A DNA stretch of 64,000 nt from Bacteroidales bacterium (GTDB taxonomy: Bacteria; Bacteroidota; Bacteroidia; Bacteroidales; UBA3824): assembly GCA_017960885.1 (NCBI GenBank), contig JAGCYI010000130.1:1-64000 (forward strand). Direction: 5' to 3'. Positions 43,260 through 52,753 of this stretch are shown here, in pieces. Numbering within the stretch: position 1 is the stretch's first letter; each line of letters begins with the position of its first letter. The translations under genes were made by a program, and so were the position numbers. The notes under the pieces were generated by a model. The model had not been told where the DNA came from. It did not search any database and worked only from the letters and a program-made list of their open reading frames with translations.

Positions 43260-46200
43260 CTAATCGAACAACATTACTTTGAAACTTCTTCCTGCCACAT
43301 TAACCACAAAAACGCCGCTCTTGCCAATGTTGATTTCGCAACGAGAGGATTGTGACTTCGACTGCTTTATAGTGCGGCCGCTGAGGTCAACGATTGAATA
43401 ATCGGCTTCAATGGCATTCTCGATATAGATAACCCGCTGATAAGCCCAAACTTTAACGTCGTAAGATTTGTCGATAGAAGATACGGCAGTGATTTTGTCG
43501 AAAGAGCCTTCGATAACCACATCGTAATCGGGCATAGATGTTATCACTTGATCCCAACCTTTGAACTTATAACCATTTTTCACAGGGTCGGCACGCATGG
43601 TAACAGCATCTCCATACTGGTAATACTCCACATCACCATAGATTTGTCCATCAATAAGGAAGGTGAGCGAATATTCTACCACATTGCCCACTTTTACAGT
43701 AAATGTAGTTGTAAATTCGCCATACTTCACAGTGATAGTCTTGGTGCCTTCGGTATTGCTATCAAAACCAGAAAGAACGTATCCAGAGGTAAGAGGTTTG
43801 AAAGAACCATTGTCGTAATTTGCTTTAACAATCATTCCCGTGGGATCGAAACTATCGCCAATAACATACAGAGTTTTAGTAGGTTTCTGAACCGAAATAG
43901 AAACGAGATTGGGAACAACAACAATGCTTTCGCCGTTTTCAACAAAGTTCATATTCGAAATATTCACATATTGTTCGGTCAATGAAACAGTGCCGAAAGC
44001 CTTATCTTCGAAGAAAGCGTGCAATTGACCAGTGAATCCGCCGTCGGTGCGGTAAACGTATTTGCCGTCGGAACCCGAATAGGTATAATAATCGTCGCAA
44101 CCCCATACTTGATAAACCATCCTCTTATTGGTGGCGTCGTAGTAGTAGTTGTAACGGTTGTCGTCGTTGCAGACATCAGCCGACAGTTTGATATAATAAT
44201 TCTCACCGGGAACCACCTTCACAAGATTGTCGAACTTTAACTGTGTGAACGTCTTATGTCCTTGAATTTGCGAAGTGGTGATAGAAGTAGTCCAAAGAGT
44301 ATTGAGCGAATTGTCAAGTAGAGAAACGTAGAGTTTACCAGGATCGCCCTCATAAAACATCATAATATCCAGTTGGCTGAGATATTCTACTGTGGGGACA
44401 AAGTCGCAAAGCACACCTTCCACTTTGGCACGGTAGCCATTGTCGCTGGGAGTAGGATTTGAATTATCCACAACTGGCTCAGGCGGAGTGGCGGCGGTGG
44501 TAACAACAGCCCCTGCAATCGGTTGATTATCCTTGTCTAAAACCGAACCCGAAATATCCACAAATGTAAAACCTGTTTGAACGATATTCTGTTCAGTAAG
44601 GTCTTCGGTAACATTTTCGAATTCAAGAGTATTGAAAACCATATCTTTGCTAAACGCAGAAAGTGTTAACGACGAATATTTATCTACTGAACAAGAATAG
44701 CTGCCGTCGGAACGAGAGTTGATAAAAGGTATATCAGACGAATAGATACGATAAGAAATATTATGCTCTTCATCGCACGAAGTATAATAAGTGTTCGTGC
44801 CAGACTCCCACTCTTCAGAAGCCAGTGCCACATAATAAGGATCAGAAGGGGCTACAAAGACAGTCTCATCAAAATCGATGTGCATCCATTGCCCTGTAAC
44901 CACTTGGCTATAAGGTATCTGCTTTTTCCACACTTCTTTGTTGGTGTAGTCTAAAATGGCAACAATAAGGTCTCCTGGATTACCTTTCTTAGAATGAATT
45001 CTGATATCCATTCCAGCAAGGCAGTTAGCCGAGGATACAAAGGTATTTTTGCGCCAAGAGGGATACTTAGGTACAGAATAGTATTTGTTTGTAATCTCAT
45101 ATGTTTCTTCTTGCACAATTACGGGACAAGCGTCGTAATAAGTCACCATAGCTCCAGCCACAGGATTGTTGTCCAAGTCCAGAACTTTTCCTGAAATAGC
45201 AACATGGAAATCCAAGCCTTCTATCATCACCTCGCCCTGGTTGAGCTTATGCCAGAAATTGAGTTTGTAACCCTTTGTAAGTTTGATTTTTGCAGGATTG
45301 GTTGTAAACAGTCCGGTCCAAGAGAACGGACTTGTATCGTAGTCTAATTGAAGAGTAGAGGATGTATAAGGTGCTAATTTAGAACCATCAGCGTACTCGA
45401 AATAATACTCATAAGTACCAGCAGGAAGGTCAACAGGCTCTTTTTGGCAATACGACCACTTGTTAGAGCCGCTCTGTTTCATTTCTATTTTTTTGTTGAA
45501 ATTGTTACCAACGCCTTTTACACACAAATATTTAGGGTTTGGTTTAAGATATGTAAAATCCTCAATATCAGGATGAGCTATGATAAAATTGTAATTATGG
45601 GCATATTTTGCAGGCACTGCGAACCAGCCATTGTCTTTGCCGCCCCAGCCGTATTCAAAATGGTAAAGCTCGCCATCGTAACCATCGATGATATATGAGT
45701 GTCCGCTGCCTTCGGAGGTCTGTCCGCCTACAATCACGGGCCAACCTTTTTTAATGGCATCGGCTATCACATTGTTGTAATTCAAATCCAATCCTGAGAT
45801 AGTTTTATAATTGTAACTATCATAGTGGTAACCATAAAGATTTTCAATGGCGTTCATCTGCTTGTCGCGGAATGTGAGAGTAACGTCTAATCCAAAACCG
45901 GCTTGCTGCACAAAAGCTATAGCCAACAGATACTTAGACACTTCATAGGAATCGGAATTAATTTCTTCAAAGTCGGGAGTATACAATGAAGAGGAGTATT
46001 GTTTTGCAAAGTCATAATCGAAAGTAACGTAAATTTTATCATTCTTGTTTTCAGTTCTAACATTGCTGATAAAGGGAGAAACAAGATTTGGCGAAATGCC
46101 TTCGATAGTATTAGTGCCTTTCACCAGAAAAGGTTTGCAGTAGTGGAAGAAGTTCATCATCATACCAGACGACACAGATGTGCAACCAACCAAAGCGTGT

Positions 46201-46610
46201 TGCTTCACTCCGCTGCCGTCGGGGATTTCGGGAAAGAGGTCGTTGTAGGGCGAACGTTGAAACCATTTTGTTTTGATCAACGGTCCGTATTCTTCCGACA
46301 AAGTAGGAGCTGCCTTTGTTTTCGGACGTTTGGTGACAGGGGAAACAGGTTCAACGGCATAAAAGTCGATAAGATCCTTAAAAGCGGGAGGAATTGTCTC
46401 CATATCTAAGACACCATCGCCATAGCCTACAAGGTTGCCGCCGTGCATAATTTCCCAACCGTGAGAATACTGATACACAGCCACATTGCCATCTTTATAA
46501 ATCGGAGTATTTTGAGCCAATACAACATTATTGCCCAAAAATAGGGACAACGCCGTTAAAACCAATATGATACGGCATTTTGTCAGGTCATTACAAATGT
46601 CTGCTTTCAT
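43260..46610 (-). CDS. Secreted C10 (streptopain-like) cysteine peptidase, multidomain
   Basis: 1,116 residues. A signal peptide (cleavage after LAQ, about residue 33) is followed by a short propeptide to about residue 100. The C10 catalytic domain spans about 105-350. The nucleophile is Cys143 in LVGCTSVSSGMMM, the base is His304 in GSGHSYIIDGYDG, and the usual FEYGWGGKDNGWF follows. After it come two related carboxypeptidase-regulatory-like modules (ISGKVLDLDNNPVAGAMVT, ISGSVLDKDNQPIAGAVVT), each paired with a beta-sandwich. A Big_3-like domain (PTKTLYVIGDSFDPTGMIV), an InlB-like repeat (GYKFKGWD) and a T9SS type A-like tail (YSIVDLSGRTIK, SGVFVVNVAG) complete the protein. It is probably surface exposed and degrades host or dietary protein. 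Confidence 0.88.
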   Translation of the reverse strand: MKADICNDLTKCRIILVLTALSLFLGNNVVLAQNTPIYKDGNVAVYQYSHGWEIMHGGNLVGYGDGVLDMETIPPAFKDLIDFYAVEPVSPVTKRPKTKAAPTLSEEYGPLIKTKWFQRSPYNDLFPEIPDGSGVKQHALVGCTSVSSGMMMNFFHYCKPFLVKGTNTIEGISPNLVSPFISNVRTENKNDKIYVTFDYDFAKQYSSSLYTPDFEEINSDSYEVSKYLLAIAFVQQAGFGLDVTLTFRDKQMNAIENLYGYHYDSYNYKTISGLDLNYNNVIADAIKKGWPVIVGGQTSEGSGHSYIIDGYDGELYHFEYGWGGKDNGWFAVPAKYAHNYNFIIAHPDIEDFTYLKPNPKYLCVKGVGNNFNKKIEMKQSGSNKWSYCQKEPVDLPAGTYEYYFEYADGSKLAPYTSSTLQLDYDTSPFSWTGLFTTNPAKIKLTKGYKLNFWHKLNQGEVMIEGLDFHVAISGKVLDLDNNPVAGAMVTYYDACPVIVQEETYEITNKYYSVPKYPSWRKNTFVSSANCLAGMDIRIHSKKGNPGDLIVAILDYTNKEVWKKQIPYSQVVTGQWMHIDFDETVFVAPSDPYYVALASEEWESGTNTYYTSCDEEHNISYRIYSSDIPFINSRSDGSYSCSVDKYSSLTLSAFSKDMVFNTLEFENVTEDLTEQNIVQTGFTFVDISGSVLDKDNQPIAGAVVTTAATPPEPVVDNSNPTPSDNGYRAKVEGVLCDFVPTVEYLSQLDIMMFYEGDPGKLYVSLLDNSLNTLWTTSITTSQIQGHKTFTQLKFDNLVKVVPGENYYIKLSADVCNDDNRYNYYYDATNKRMVYQVWGCDDYYTYSGSDGKYVYRTDGGFTGQLHAFFEDKAFGTVSLTEQYVNISNMNFVENGESIVVVPNLVSISVQKPTKTLYVIGDSFDPTGMIVKANYDNGSFKPLTSGYVLSGFDSNTEGTKTITVKYGEFTTTFTVKVGNVVEYSLTFLIDGQIYGDVEYYQYGDAVTMRADPVKNGYKFKGWDQVITSMPDYDVVIEGSFDKITAVSSIDKSYDVKVWAYQRVIYIENAIEADYSIVDLSGRTIKQSKSQSSRCEINIGKSGVFVVNVAGRSFKVMLFD

Positions 46611-46643
46611 AATTAGTATAATTAATGGTTAAAAAAAAATCAG

Positions 46644-47942
46644 TTAACTAAGAAGCTCTGCTACTACATAGTTGCTTCCACCAAGAAAAATGAAATCATC
46701 CATAGTGGAATCTTTTTTTGCAGCAGCGAAGCCCTCGGCAACCGAGGAATAGGCATTCCCGGAAAGACCATATCTCTGTGCCATGCAGCACAACTCGTTG
46801 GCTGGTAAAGCGCGGTGGTTATCTGCATTAACAAAATAGTATACTGCATTTTTGGGCAAAAGTTTCAAAATAGATGAAATATCTTTATCCTGAACAAAGC
46901 CAATAACCATGCGCAGCTGACGGCATGACTGAGAGTTTAACTGCTCGGCAACGTAGGTAATTCCGGCGGGATTATGACCTGTATCACAAACAACAAGAGG
47001 CTGATTGCCAATTACTTGCCAACGTCCATAGAAACCAGTGTTACTATTAACGTTTTCAAATCCTCTATAAATATTGTCGTCGGTGATATTTAATCCCAAA
47101 CGTCGCAATTGCTCAACGGCAGCAATCGCAGTAACTATATTCTTTTGCTGGTATGCTCCAAGTTGTGCGCACTTGATGCCACGATACACTGGTTCGCCAC
47201 ACGAAAACACATTGAAAAGCTGTTTGCCTTCGGGCGTAATTTGTCCCGTAGATGCCGACAACTTATTGGATGCGAGTATGATAGGCGATTCCATCTGTTC
47301 CGCTTTGTCTAAAAAAACGGGGTTGATACGCGGGTCGCTCTCTCCTACCACCACAGGAACACCTCGTTTGATGATTCCGGCTTTTTCACCGGCGATTTCC
47401 CTGAGGGTAGAACCCAAAAACTGCGTGTGATCCAATGCAATATTGGTAATAACAGAGAGTATGGGTGTAATTATGTTGGTGCTATCGAGCCGTCCGCCCA
47501 TTCCCACCTCAATAATGGCGATGTCCACTTTCTTAACACGAAAATATTCAAAAGCCATAGCGGAGGTGAGCTCAAAAAAAGTGGGACGTAGCGATGCGAA
47601 CTGCTCACAATATCGATTTACAAAATCGGTTACGAAACCGGCTTCTATTTTTTCACCGTTAACACGTATACGTTCTTTAAAATCAACAATATGCGGTGAT
47701 GTAAAAAGTCCAGTGCGGTATCCCGCCTCTTGTAAAACGGAGGCTAAGAAGTTTGACACAGAGCCCTTGCCATTTGTGCCGGCAATATGCACGGTCTTGT
47801 AACTGCGGTGAGGAAAACCGAAATCCGAGTCTATCGACTTGGCGGTATCCAACCCAGGTTTGTAAGCGCTACCCCCGGTTTTTTCAAACACGGGCAACTG
47901 TGTAAACAGGTAGTTTTCTGCCTCTTGATATGTAAGGTTCAT
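46644..47942 (-). CDS. folC: Folylpolyglutamate / dihydrofolate synthase
   Basis: 432 residues, of the Mur ligase type. It adds glutamate to folates and, in bifunctional forms, makes dihydrofolate from dihydropteroate. The P-loop reads VHIAGTNGKGSVSNFLASVL, followed by GLFTSPHIVDFKERIRVNG. Later come IIEVGMGGRLDSTNIITP with the metal ligands, ITNIALDHTQFLGSTLREIAGEKAGII and CDTGHNPAGI. Length is normal. It starts 12 bases after the stop of the secreted protein gene at 47955-48647 and may share its promoter. Confidence 0.95.
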   Translation of the reverse strand: MNLTYQEAENYLFTQLPVFEKTGGSAYKPGLDTAKSIDSDFGFPHRSYKTVHIAGTNGKGSVSNFLASVLQEAGYRTGLFTSPHIVDFKERIRVNGEKIEAGFVTDFVNRYCEQFASLRPTFFELTSAMAFEYFRVKKVDIAIIEVGMGGRLDSTNIITPILSVITNIALDHTQFLGSTLREIAGEKAGIIKRGVPVVVGESDPRINPVFLDKAEQMESPIILASNKLSASTGQITPEGKQLFNVFSCGEPVYRGIKCAQLGAYQQKNIVTAIAAVEQLRRLGLNITDDNIYRGFENVNSNTGFYGRWQVIGNQPLVVCDTGHNPAGITYVAEQLNSQSCRQLRMVIGFVQDKDISSILKLLPKNAVYYFVNADNHRALPANELCCMAQRYGLSGNAYSSVAEGFAAAKKDSTMDDFIFLGGSNYVVAELLS

Positions 47943-47954
47943 ATTTGCAACAAT

Positions 47955-48647
47955 TTAATCTACAAAAGCTTCAAGTAGTTTAGCTCCAAGTTTTTCAAGA
48001 GGCTTGGAAGGAAGATTTGTCCATTTTTCCTTCTCCTGACCCTCTTCAAACATATTGTAGGTGATAGTCTGACGCTTATGTGTAAGATAATTTTCGCTAA
48101 CTTTTTCAGCCTCGCCGCTGTAACGCGAATACGAGCCGTAATCCTTGCCAATCAAAAATATGTCGCCGTTTTGATAGCGGAAAACATAGTCTGTACTAGG
48201 CACTTCGCTACCGCCAGCCGAACAGAAAATGCCAATGCTGATACGTATCACACCTTTGGCGTTGACCGAGAGATCAATTTCGTGCATGCAGTTTTCGTTC
48301 TCCTCGTCGTCGCCGGGAATGGTGTTTTTATACTCTTTAAAACGTTTGAGCTTGCCTCCCTGCTGACCAAGATAGACCGCCATCACACGGGGATTAAAGT
48401 TGTACACATATCCGTCGTCGCGGGTACGCATGTGAGTGGGGTCTTTGGGTGTGGCAATAACGGCAAGGTCGTTGATGCCGTCTTTGTTGAAATCGCCTTC
48501 CGCAGTGGTGCAGGCAGATTCGACATTGAGCGACGACTCGCCTTCCCAAAATTCGGGAAAGAGATTTGCGGCAAAACCCTTCTGTGCGTTAGCAGTGGTT
48601 GAAAACATTGCAGCACAAACAGCTGCGGTTAAAATTTTTTTGAACAT
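47955..48647 (-). CDS. Exported protein with EF-hand-like calcium loop, unknown
   Basis: 230 residues. A signal peptide (cleavage after ANA, near residue 21) is followed by an FG-GAP/dockerin-like loop EGDFNKDGINDLAVIA (DxNxDGxxD), which usually binds calcium. Next are YLGQQGGKLKRFKEYKNT and a strand-rich middle. Acidic (PGDDEENENCMHEID) and basic stretches alternate. The pattern resembles VCBS/FG-GAP blades, but only one is clear. A TAACTTTG box is at 48678-48685. Function not recognised; it probably leads a two-gene unit with folC. Confidence 0.7.
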   Translation of the reverse strand: MFKKILTAAVCAAMFSTTANAQKGFAANLFPEFWEGESSLNVESACTTAEGDFNKDGINDLAVIATPKDPTHMRTRDDGYVYNFNPRVMAVYLGQQGGKLKRFKEYKNTIPGDDEENENCMHEIDLSVNAKGVIRISIGIFCSAGGSEVPSTDYVFRYQNGDIFLIGKDYGSYSRYSGEAEKVSENYLTHKRQTITYNMFEEGQEKEKWTNLPSKPLEKLGAKLLEAFVD

Positions 48648-48677
48648 AGTTTTTTAGTCCGTTAATAATTAATGATT

Positions 48678-48685
48678 CAAAGTTA
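48678..48685 (-). promoter_or_regulatory. -7 promoter element for the calcium-loop protein and folC
   Basis: The minus strand reads TAACTTTG, 30 bases before the ATG at 48645-48647. Confidence 0.45.
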
Positions 48686-48727
48686 ATAAATATAACGGAA
48701 AAGAAGCAAAAATCGCACCGATTATTT

Positions 48728-50194
48728 TCAACTTGCGTATTTTAACTTGGTCTCAATCTCGTCGTAGATGGCTTTCAACTGTTTGTCGGTCTGGAGCAGG
48801 TCGGCAACGGTTTTACAAGCGTGCAGCACTGTGGAGTGGTCGCGGTTGCCAATTTGCATACCTATTACCGACAACGAACTGTTGGTAAGATTTTTAGCAA
48901 AATACATAGCCAGCTGACGTGCCTGCACAATCTCGCGTTTGCGGCTCTTGGTGTTGAGCACGTCGGGGTTCATCTTAAAATGTCCGCATACCACCTTTAA
49001 TATATATTCGAGCGTAAGGTCGTATTTAGGTTTGCGGATTATTTTTTCAAGAATATTGCGAGCCAGATCGAGAGTAATCTCCTTGTGGTTTAGCGTGCTC
49101 TGCGCAAGAATCGAAATAAGTGCGCCTTCGAGTTCGCGGACGTTTGAGATTACCATCTGGGCGATGTATTCGAGCACCTCTTCAGGAATTTCCATACCGT
49201 CGTTGTATGCCTTCTTGCGAAGGATGTTGAGACGGGTTGGGAAATCGGGAATGGTGATTTCGGCAACAAGTCCCCATTTGAAACGGCTGAGGAGACGCTT
49301 GGAAAGACCTTTAAGTTCCGACGGGTCTTTGTCGCAAGTGAGAATAATCTGTTTGCCGTTTTGCTGCAGCTGGTTGAAAATGTGGAAGAAAGTATCCTGA
49401 GTGCTCTGCTTACCGGCGAACTCCTGAACGTCGTCGATGATAAGCACGTCGAGCATCTGGTAAAAATGGATAAAATCGTTCCTATTGTTGCTTCTTACAG
49501 CGTCGCAATACTGGGTTTGAAACTTGTTGGCTGATACATAGAGCACCAATTTGTCGGGGTAAGCATTTTTAATGCTGTTACCAATAGCCTGGGCAAGATG
49601 AGTTTTGCCGAGACCGCTATCTCCGTGTATAAGCAGCGGATTATAAGGTGTTTTGCTAAGCCTTGCCACAATTGCCTCTCCGGCACTACGCCCAAGACGG
49701 TTGCAATCGCCTTCTACAAAATTGTCGATAGTGTAGTTGGGATTCAACTGGGGGTTGATGTTGATTTTTTTGATACCCGGAATAATGTAGGGACCAAGTT
49801 GAGGTTGTTGCTGAGGAGAGTAGTTAGATTGTTGCTGGGGCTGCTGCTGAGGTGCCGAATACGGTTGCTGAGCATTGCCAGGGAAAGTGTAAGTGCCCGG
49901 AACACGGCCAGGGACAGGACGCGAGGGGGTCTTTTTTCCGCTGTCGACCAAGATACGGTACTCCAACTTGGCGTCGGGACCAAGAGTACGTTTAAGCACC
50001 GCGCTGAGAATGTCGATGTATTGTTCCTCAATGTATTCGTAAAAAAACGGAGATGGAACCTGAATTGTCAATAAATTTTTATCAACTTTCAGGGGGATAA
50101 TGGGCATAAACCAAGTTTTGTAGCTGAGAGCAGGTACATTATCCTTGATAAATTCCAAGCATTTATTCCATATTTCCTTTGCAGAGAGATCCAT
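48728..50194 (-). CDS. dnaA: Chromosomal replication initiator DnaA
   Basis: 488 residues. DnaA binds the origin, opens it and loads helicase. Domain I (AKEIWNKCLEFIKDNVPALSYKTWF) is followed by a Gln/Pro-rich linker (about 95-150, PQQQPQQQSNYSPQQQPQ), which takes the place of domain II. The AAA+ domain has Walker A (GDSGLGKTHLAQAIG), Walker B (VLIIDDVQEF) and the arginine-rich sensor region. Domain IV has the DNA-binding signature NRDHSTVLHACKTV. The upstream gap has TGTTAATAA repeats and may be the origin. The gene points leftward, away from that gap. Confidence 0.98.
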   Translation of the reverse strand: MDLSAKEIWNKCLEFIKDNVPALSYKTWFMPIIPLKVDKNLLTIQVPSPFFYEYIEEQYIDILSAVLKRTLGPDAKLEYRILVDSGKKTPSRPVPGRVPGTYTFPGNAQQPYSAPQQQPQQQSNYSPQQQPQLGPYIIPGIKKININPQLNPNYTIDNFVEGDCNRLGRSAGEAIVARLSKTPYNPLLIHGDSGLGKTHLAQAIGNSIKNAYPDKLVLYVSANKFQTQYCDAVRSNNRNDFIHFYQMLDVLIIDDVQEFAGKQSTQDTFFHIFNQLQQNGKQIILTCDKDPSELKGLSKRLLSRFKWGLVAEITIPDFPTRLNILRKKAYNDGMEIPEEVLEYIAQMVISNVRELEGALISILAQSTLNHKEITLDLARNILEKIIRKPKYDLTLEYILKVVCGHFKMNPDVLNTKSRKREIVQARQLAMYFAKNLTNSSLSVIGMQIGNRDHSTVLHACKTVADLLQTDKQLKAIYDEIETKLKYAS

Positions 50195-50340
50195 TGTAAA
50201 AAATATTTGTTTTTTCCTTGTACGCTTTGTTTTGAATTTTGCTGTAAAGTTTCATAAAATTTTCGAGAAAAAAAAATCTATTTTGACACCTTTTTTTTTG
50301 TTTTGTTTTATCGGTGTAATTATCAACGGTTTAGTTTTGA

Positions 50341-50477
50341 AAATTTTTTTAATTTTTTTTAAACTACTGATAATCAGTACCAAATGTGCTAAATAATTGT
50401 TAATAACTTGTTTACAACCTCGATTTTGCCCTCGAAAAAAATGTAAAGTATTGTGTATGTTAATAAGTTGTTAATTA
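50341..50477. other. Candidate DnaA-box cluster / origin region upstream of dnaA
   Basis: Two exact TGTTAATAA words (50398-50406, 50458-50466) occur with the near copies TGTTTACAA (50409-50417) and TGTTAATTA (50469-50477), next to long A/T runs (50341-50361) that could unwind. The whole gap 50195-50611 is about 420 bases, very AT-rich and without a gene. DnaA-box identity is by resemblance only. Gene direction does not switch here. Confidence 0.35.
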
Positions 50478-50611
50478 TGCTTTATAAATTTGTGTAGTGG
50501 CGATATTCGGTAAAAAATGCCAAAAAACATTTTTCAAACTTGATTAGAAATTTTGTTTGCTACGATTTACAAAGTGATAATAAATTATCATTTTTGGGTG
50601 TTTTTAGCCGC

Positions 50612-51103
50612 TCAACGGGGCAATTCGCATATCTCTAGTCCGGATACTTCGCCTTTGTCGATATTAAAACGTAACGCTGTACGCATCGAATGGAAGCCCT
50701 GGATACCTGCGGCGCCTGGATTCATTACAAGCATCCCGTATTTTTTGTCATATATGACTCGAAGAATGTGACTGTGACCGCATACGAATATCTTGGGTGG
50801 ATCGCATTTTAAGACGTCTTTCACCAGTGTGGAGTAGTGCGCCGGGAATCCTCCGATATGGGTCATAAACACATCGGCTCCATCGGCATAAAAACGCTGG
50901 CTCATAGGATAAACGAGCCTTGTAGATTGATCGTCGATATTTCCGCTGACTGCAATAAGGGGTTTAAATGCCGCTATCTTGTCGGCAAGAGCCAACGACC
51001 CGATGTCGCCTGCGTGCCATATCTGCTGGCAAGGCTCTAAAAAGTTGAAAAACTTGTCGTCGAGATGTCCGTGCGTGTCGGAGATTAATCCAATAGTGGT
51101 CAT
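50612..51103 (-). CDS. Metallophosphoesterase, YfcE/MJ0936-like
   Basis: 163 residues. The phosphodiesterase fold is shown by GLISDTHGHLDDKF (metal ligands Asp and His), WHAGDIGSL, AVSGNIDD (the GN(C/I)D motif), THIGGFPAHY and FVCGHSHILRVIYD. Members split phosphodiesters with Mn2+ or Ni2+; the physiological substrate is usually unknown. Its ATG overlaps the xseA stop by one base, so it is the third gene of a divIC-like, xseA, phosphoesterase operon. Confidence 0.93.
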   Translation of the reverse strand: MTTIGLISDTHGHLDDKFFNFLEPCQQIWHAGDIGSLALADKIAAFKPLIAVSGNIDDQSTRLVYPMSQRFYADGADVFMTHIGGFPAHYSTLVKDVLKCDPPKIFVCGHSHILRVIYDKKYGMLVMNPGAAGIQGFHSMRTALRFNIDKGEVSGLEICELPR

Positions 51104-52353
51104 TAATGATTGTCGGTATGGGTTACGGTAGATTCGGCAGTGCCATTGTAAAATACAGTAGTAATGGTGTCGCCGGTAGATAGTTTCGATGCGTTGAGCA
51201 CAGGCTTTCCGTTGTGCATGGTGTATGAATATCCCTTGCGCAGAATGTTTGAAGGATTGTTTAGCTCAATCTGCGCATTTAAGGCATCCACCTGCATTTG
51301 ACACTCGCTAACTTTGTTTCGCATTTTCATAGCCATAGTGCGGACGGTATTGTCCAAACGGTTGTGGTTGCGTTGGATACAGAGCCTCATGTTGCCTACT
51401 ATTTTTTGCTGAATGCGGTCCAAAAGTGCCTGCTTGCGGATAATATAGTTGTGAAGTGAATTTTTGATGTGCGCCACCTGCTCGTCGACCATACGTTCGC
51501 AACGTTCAGCACGGTCGATAATAAACTGAGCCACAGCGGTGGGAGTTTTGAGCGCGGTGTTAGCCACAATGTCAGCTACCGACTCGTCGCGGTCGTGACC
51601 TATGCCTGTGATTATGGGCAAAGGTATCTGACAGAGGTTGAGACAGAGGAGGTATTTGTCGAAACAACTAAGGTCGGCCTTGCTGCCACCGCCACGTATC
51701 AATGCAACGCAGTCGAACTTATCGGTATGACGCGCTATGCGCTCAAGTTGGTGAATAATGGAACTTTCAGCCTCATCGCCCTGCATAGACGCCTCAAAAA
51801 GGTAGGTGAAGAACTTGTAGCCATTAGGATTGTTGTTGAGCTGGTTTACAAAATCACCGTAGCCAGCCGCCTGAGGCGAAGAAATCACCGCAATATTCTT
51901 AATCAACATTGGCAAAGCCAGATCCTTATTCATATCAATAACGCCGTCGGAGGTGAGTTTGTCGATGGTAATCTTGCGTTGCAAAGCCATTTCGCCAACG
52001 GTGTATTCGGGGGTAATGCCAGTGATATTCACGCTCATACCGTAAACTTCGTGAAAAGCTACCTGTCCGCAAGCCATAATCTTTATTCCTGCTCTAAGGG
52101 ACTGACCTGTAACACTTTCGAAATATGGTTTAATCATACGGTAATTGCCAGCCCAGATGGTAGCACGAAGCTGTGCGACAATGTTGTCACCGTCTTCGGA
52201 CTTTTCGATAAGATCGATGTAGCAATGTCCGGTGCGGTTAACCGAAATAGCATTGATTTCGGCAACAAAATATACCGTATCGGCAAACGAAGAGCTGATG
52301 GCGTCTTTAATCAGCCGATTTAGCTGGTTGAGTGTTAAAACTGGCTGCGACAT
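51103..52353 (-). CDS. xseA: Exodeoxyribonuclease VII large subunit
   Basis: 416 residues. It opens with an OB-fold (LTLNQLNRLIKDAISSSFADTVYFVAEI), as in the family, and has the catalytic core IAVISSPQAAGYGDF, RGGGSKADLSCFD and ITGIGHDRDESVADIVANTALKTPTAVA. A coiled region and a C-terminal GYSYTMHNGKPVLNASKL follow. ExoVII degrades single-stranded DNA in repair. The small subunit gene xseB, often next to xseA, is absent: a phosphoesterase gene takes its place. The stop of the divIC-like gene touches the xseA start. Confidence 0.96.
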   Translation of the reverse strand: MSQPVLTLNQLNRLIKDAISSSFADTVYFVAEINAISVNRTGHCYIDLIEKSEDGDNIVAQLRATIWAGNYRMIKPYFESVTGQSLRAGIKIMACGQVAFHEVYGMSVNITGITPEYTVGEMALQRKITIDKLTSDGVIDMNKDLALPMLIKNIAVISSPQAAGYGDFVNQLNNNPNGYKFFTYLFEASMQGDEAESSIIHQLERIARHTDKFDCVALIRGGGSKADLSCFDKYLLCLNLCQIPLPIITGIGHDRDESVADIVANTALKTPTAVAQFIIDRAERCERMVDEQVAHIKNSLHNYIIRKQALLDRIQQKIVGNMRLCIQRNHNRLDNTVRTMAMKMRNKVSECQMQVDALNAQIELNNPSNILRKGYSYTMHNGKPVLNASKLSTGDTITTVFYNGTAESTVTHTDNH

Positions 52354-52683
52354 CTATTTATACCTTATAATATATACGTCTTCTTTATCTTTTTTCATGC
52401 CGTAAACCTCACGAGCAAACTTTATAAGGTTTTGGTTGTCGGTCTTCAAGTTGTGAAGCTTTATAGAATCCTCCTGAATTTTGTTTTGATAAAAATCATA
52501 CTCCGCGTTAAGCTTGCTAATCGACATTTTTGCCTTAATCATGTCGTACAGAGTATATTGATTGAAACAAAATGTATGAATAAGCACAGCGATAAACAAA
52601 ACCCAGTAGGGATGCTGCCAAACAAACCTGCCGATAGTAGTATTCTTGAATTTTTCCAAGAGATGTGAAACCATATTTTTCAT
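52354..52683 (-). CDS. DivIC/FtsB-family septum formation protein
   Basis: 109 residues. One membrane helix (about 26-42, HPYWVLFIAVLIHTF) is followed by a coiled coil (about 55-90, KLNAEYDFYQNKIQEDSIKLHNLKTDNQNL). The conserved end KFAREVYGMKKDKEDVYII is typical of FtsB/DivIC, which helps assemble the division septum with FtsL and FtsQ. Length is normal. It heads the operon with xseA. In other bacteria this gene often follows eno, which is not here. Confidence 0.88.
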   Translation of the reverse strand: MKNMVSHLLEKFKNTTIGRFVWQHPYWVLFIAVLIHTFCFNQYTLYDMIKAKMSISKLNAEYDFYQNKIQEDSIKLHNLKTDNQNLIKFAREVYGMKKDKEDVYIIRYK

Positions 52684-52753
52684 AGACGCGCGATTTTTGG
52701 GTAGAGCAGTAATTATTTACGGTGCTAAATTAGCAAAAAAAACTTTACACCTA

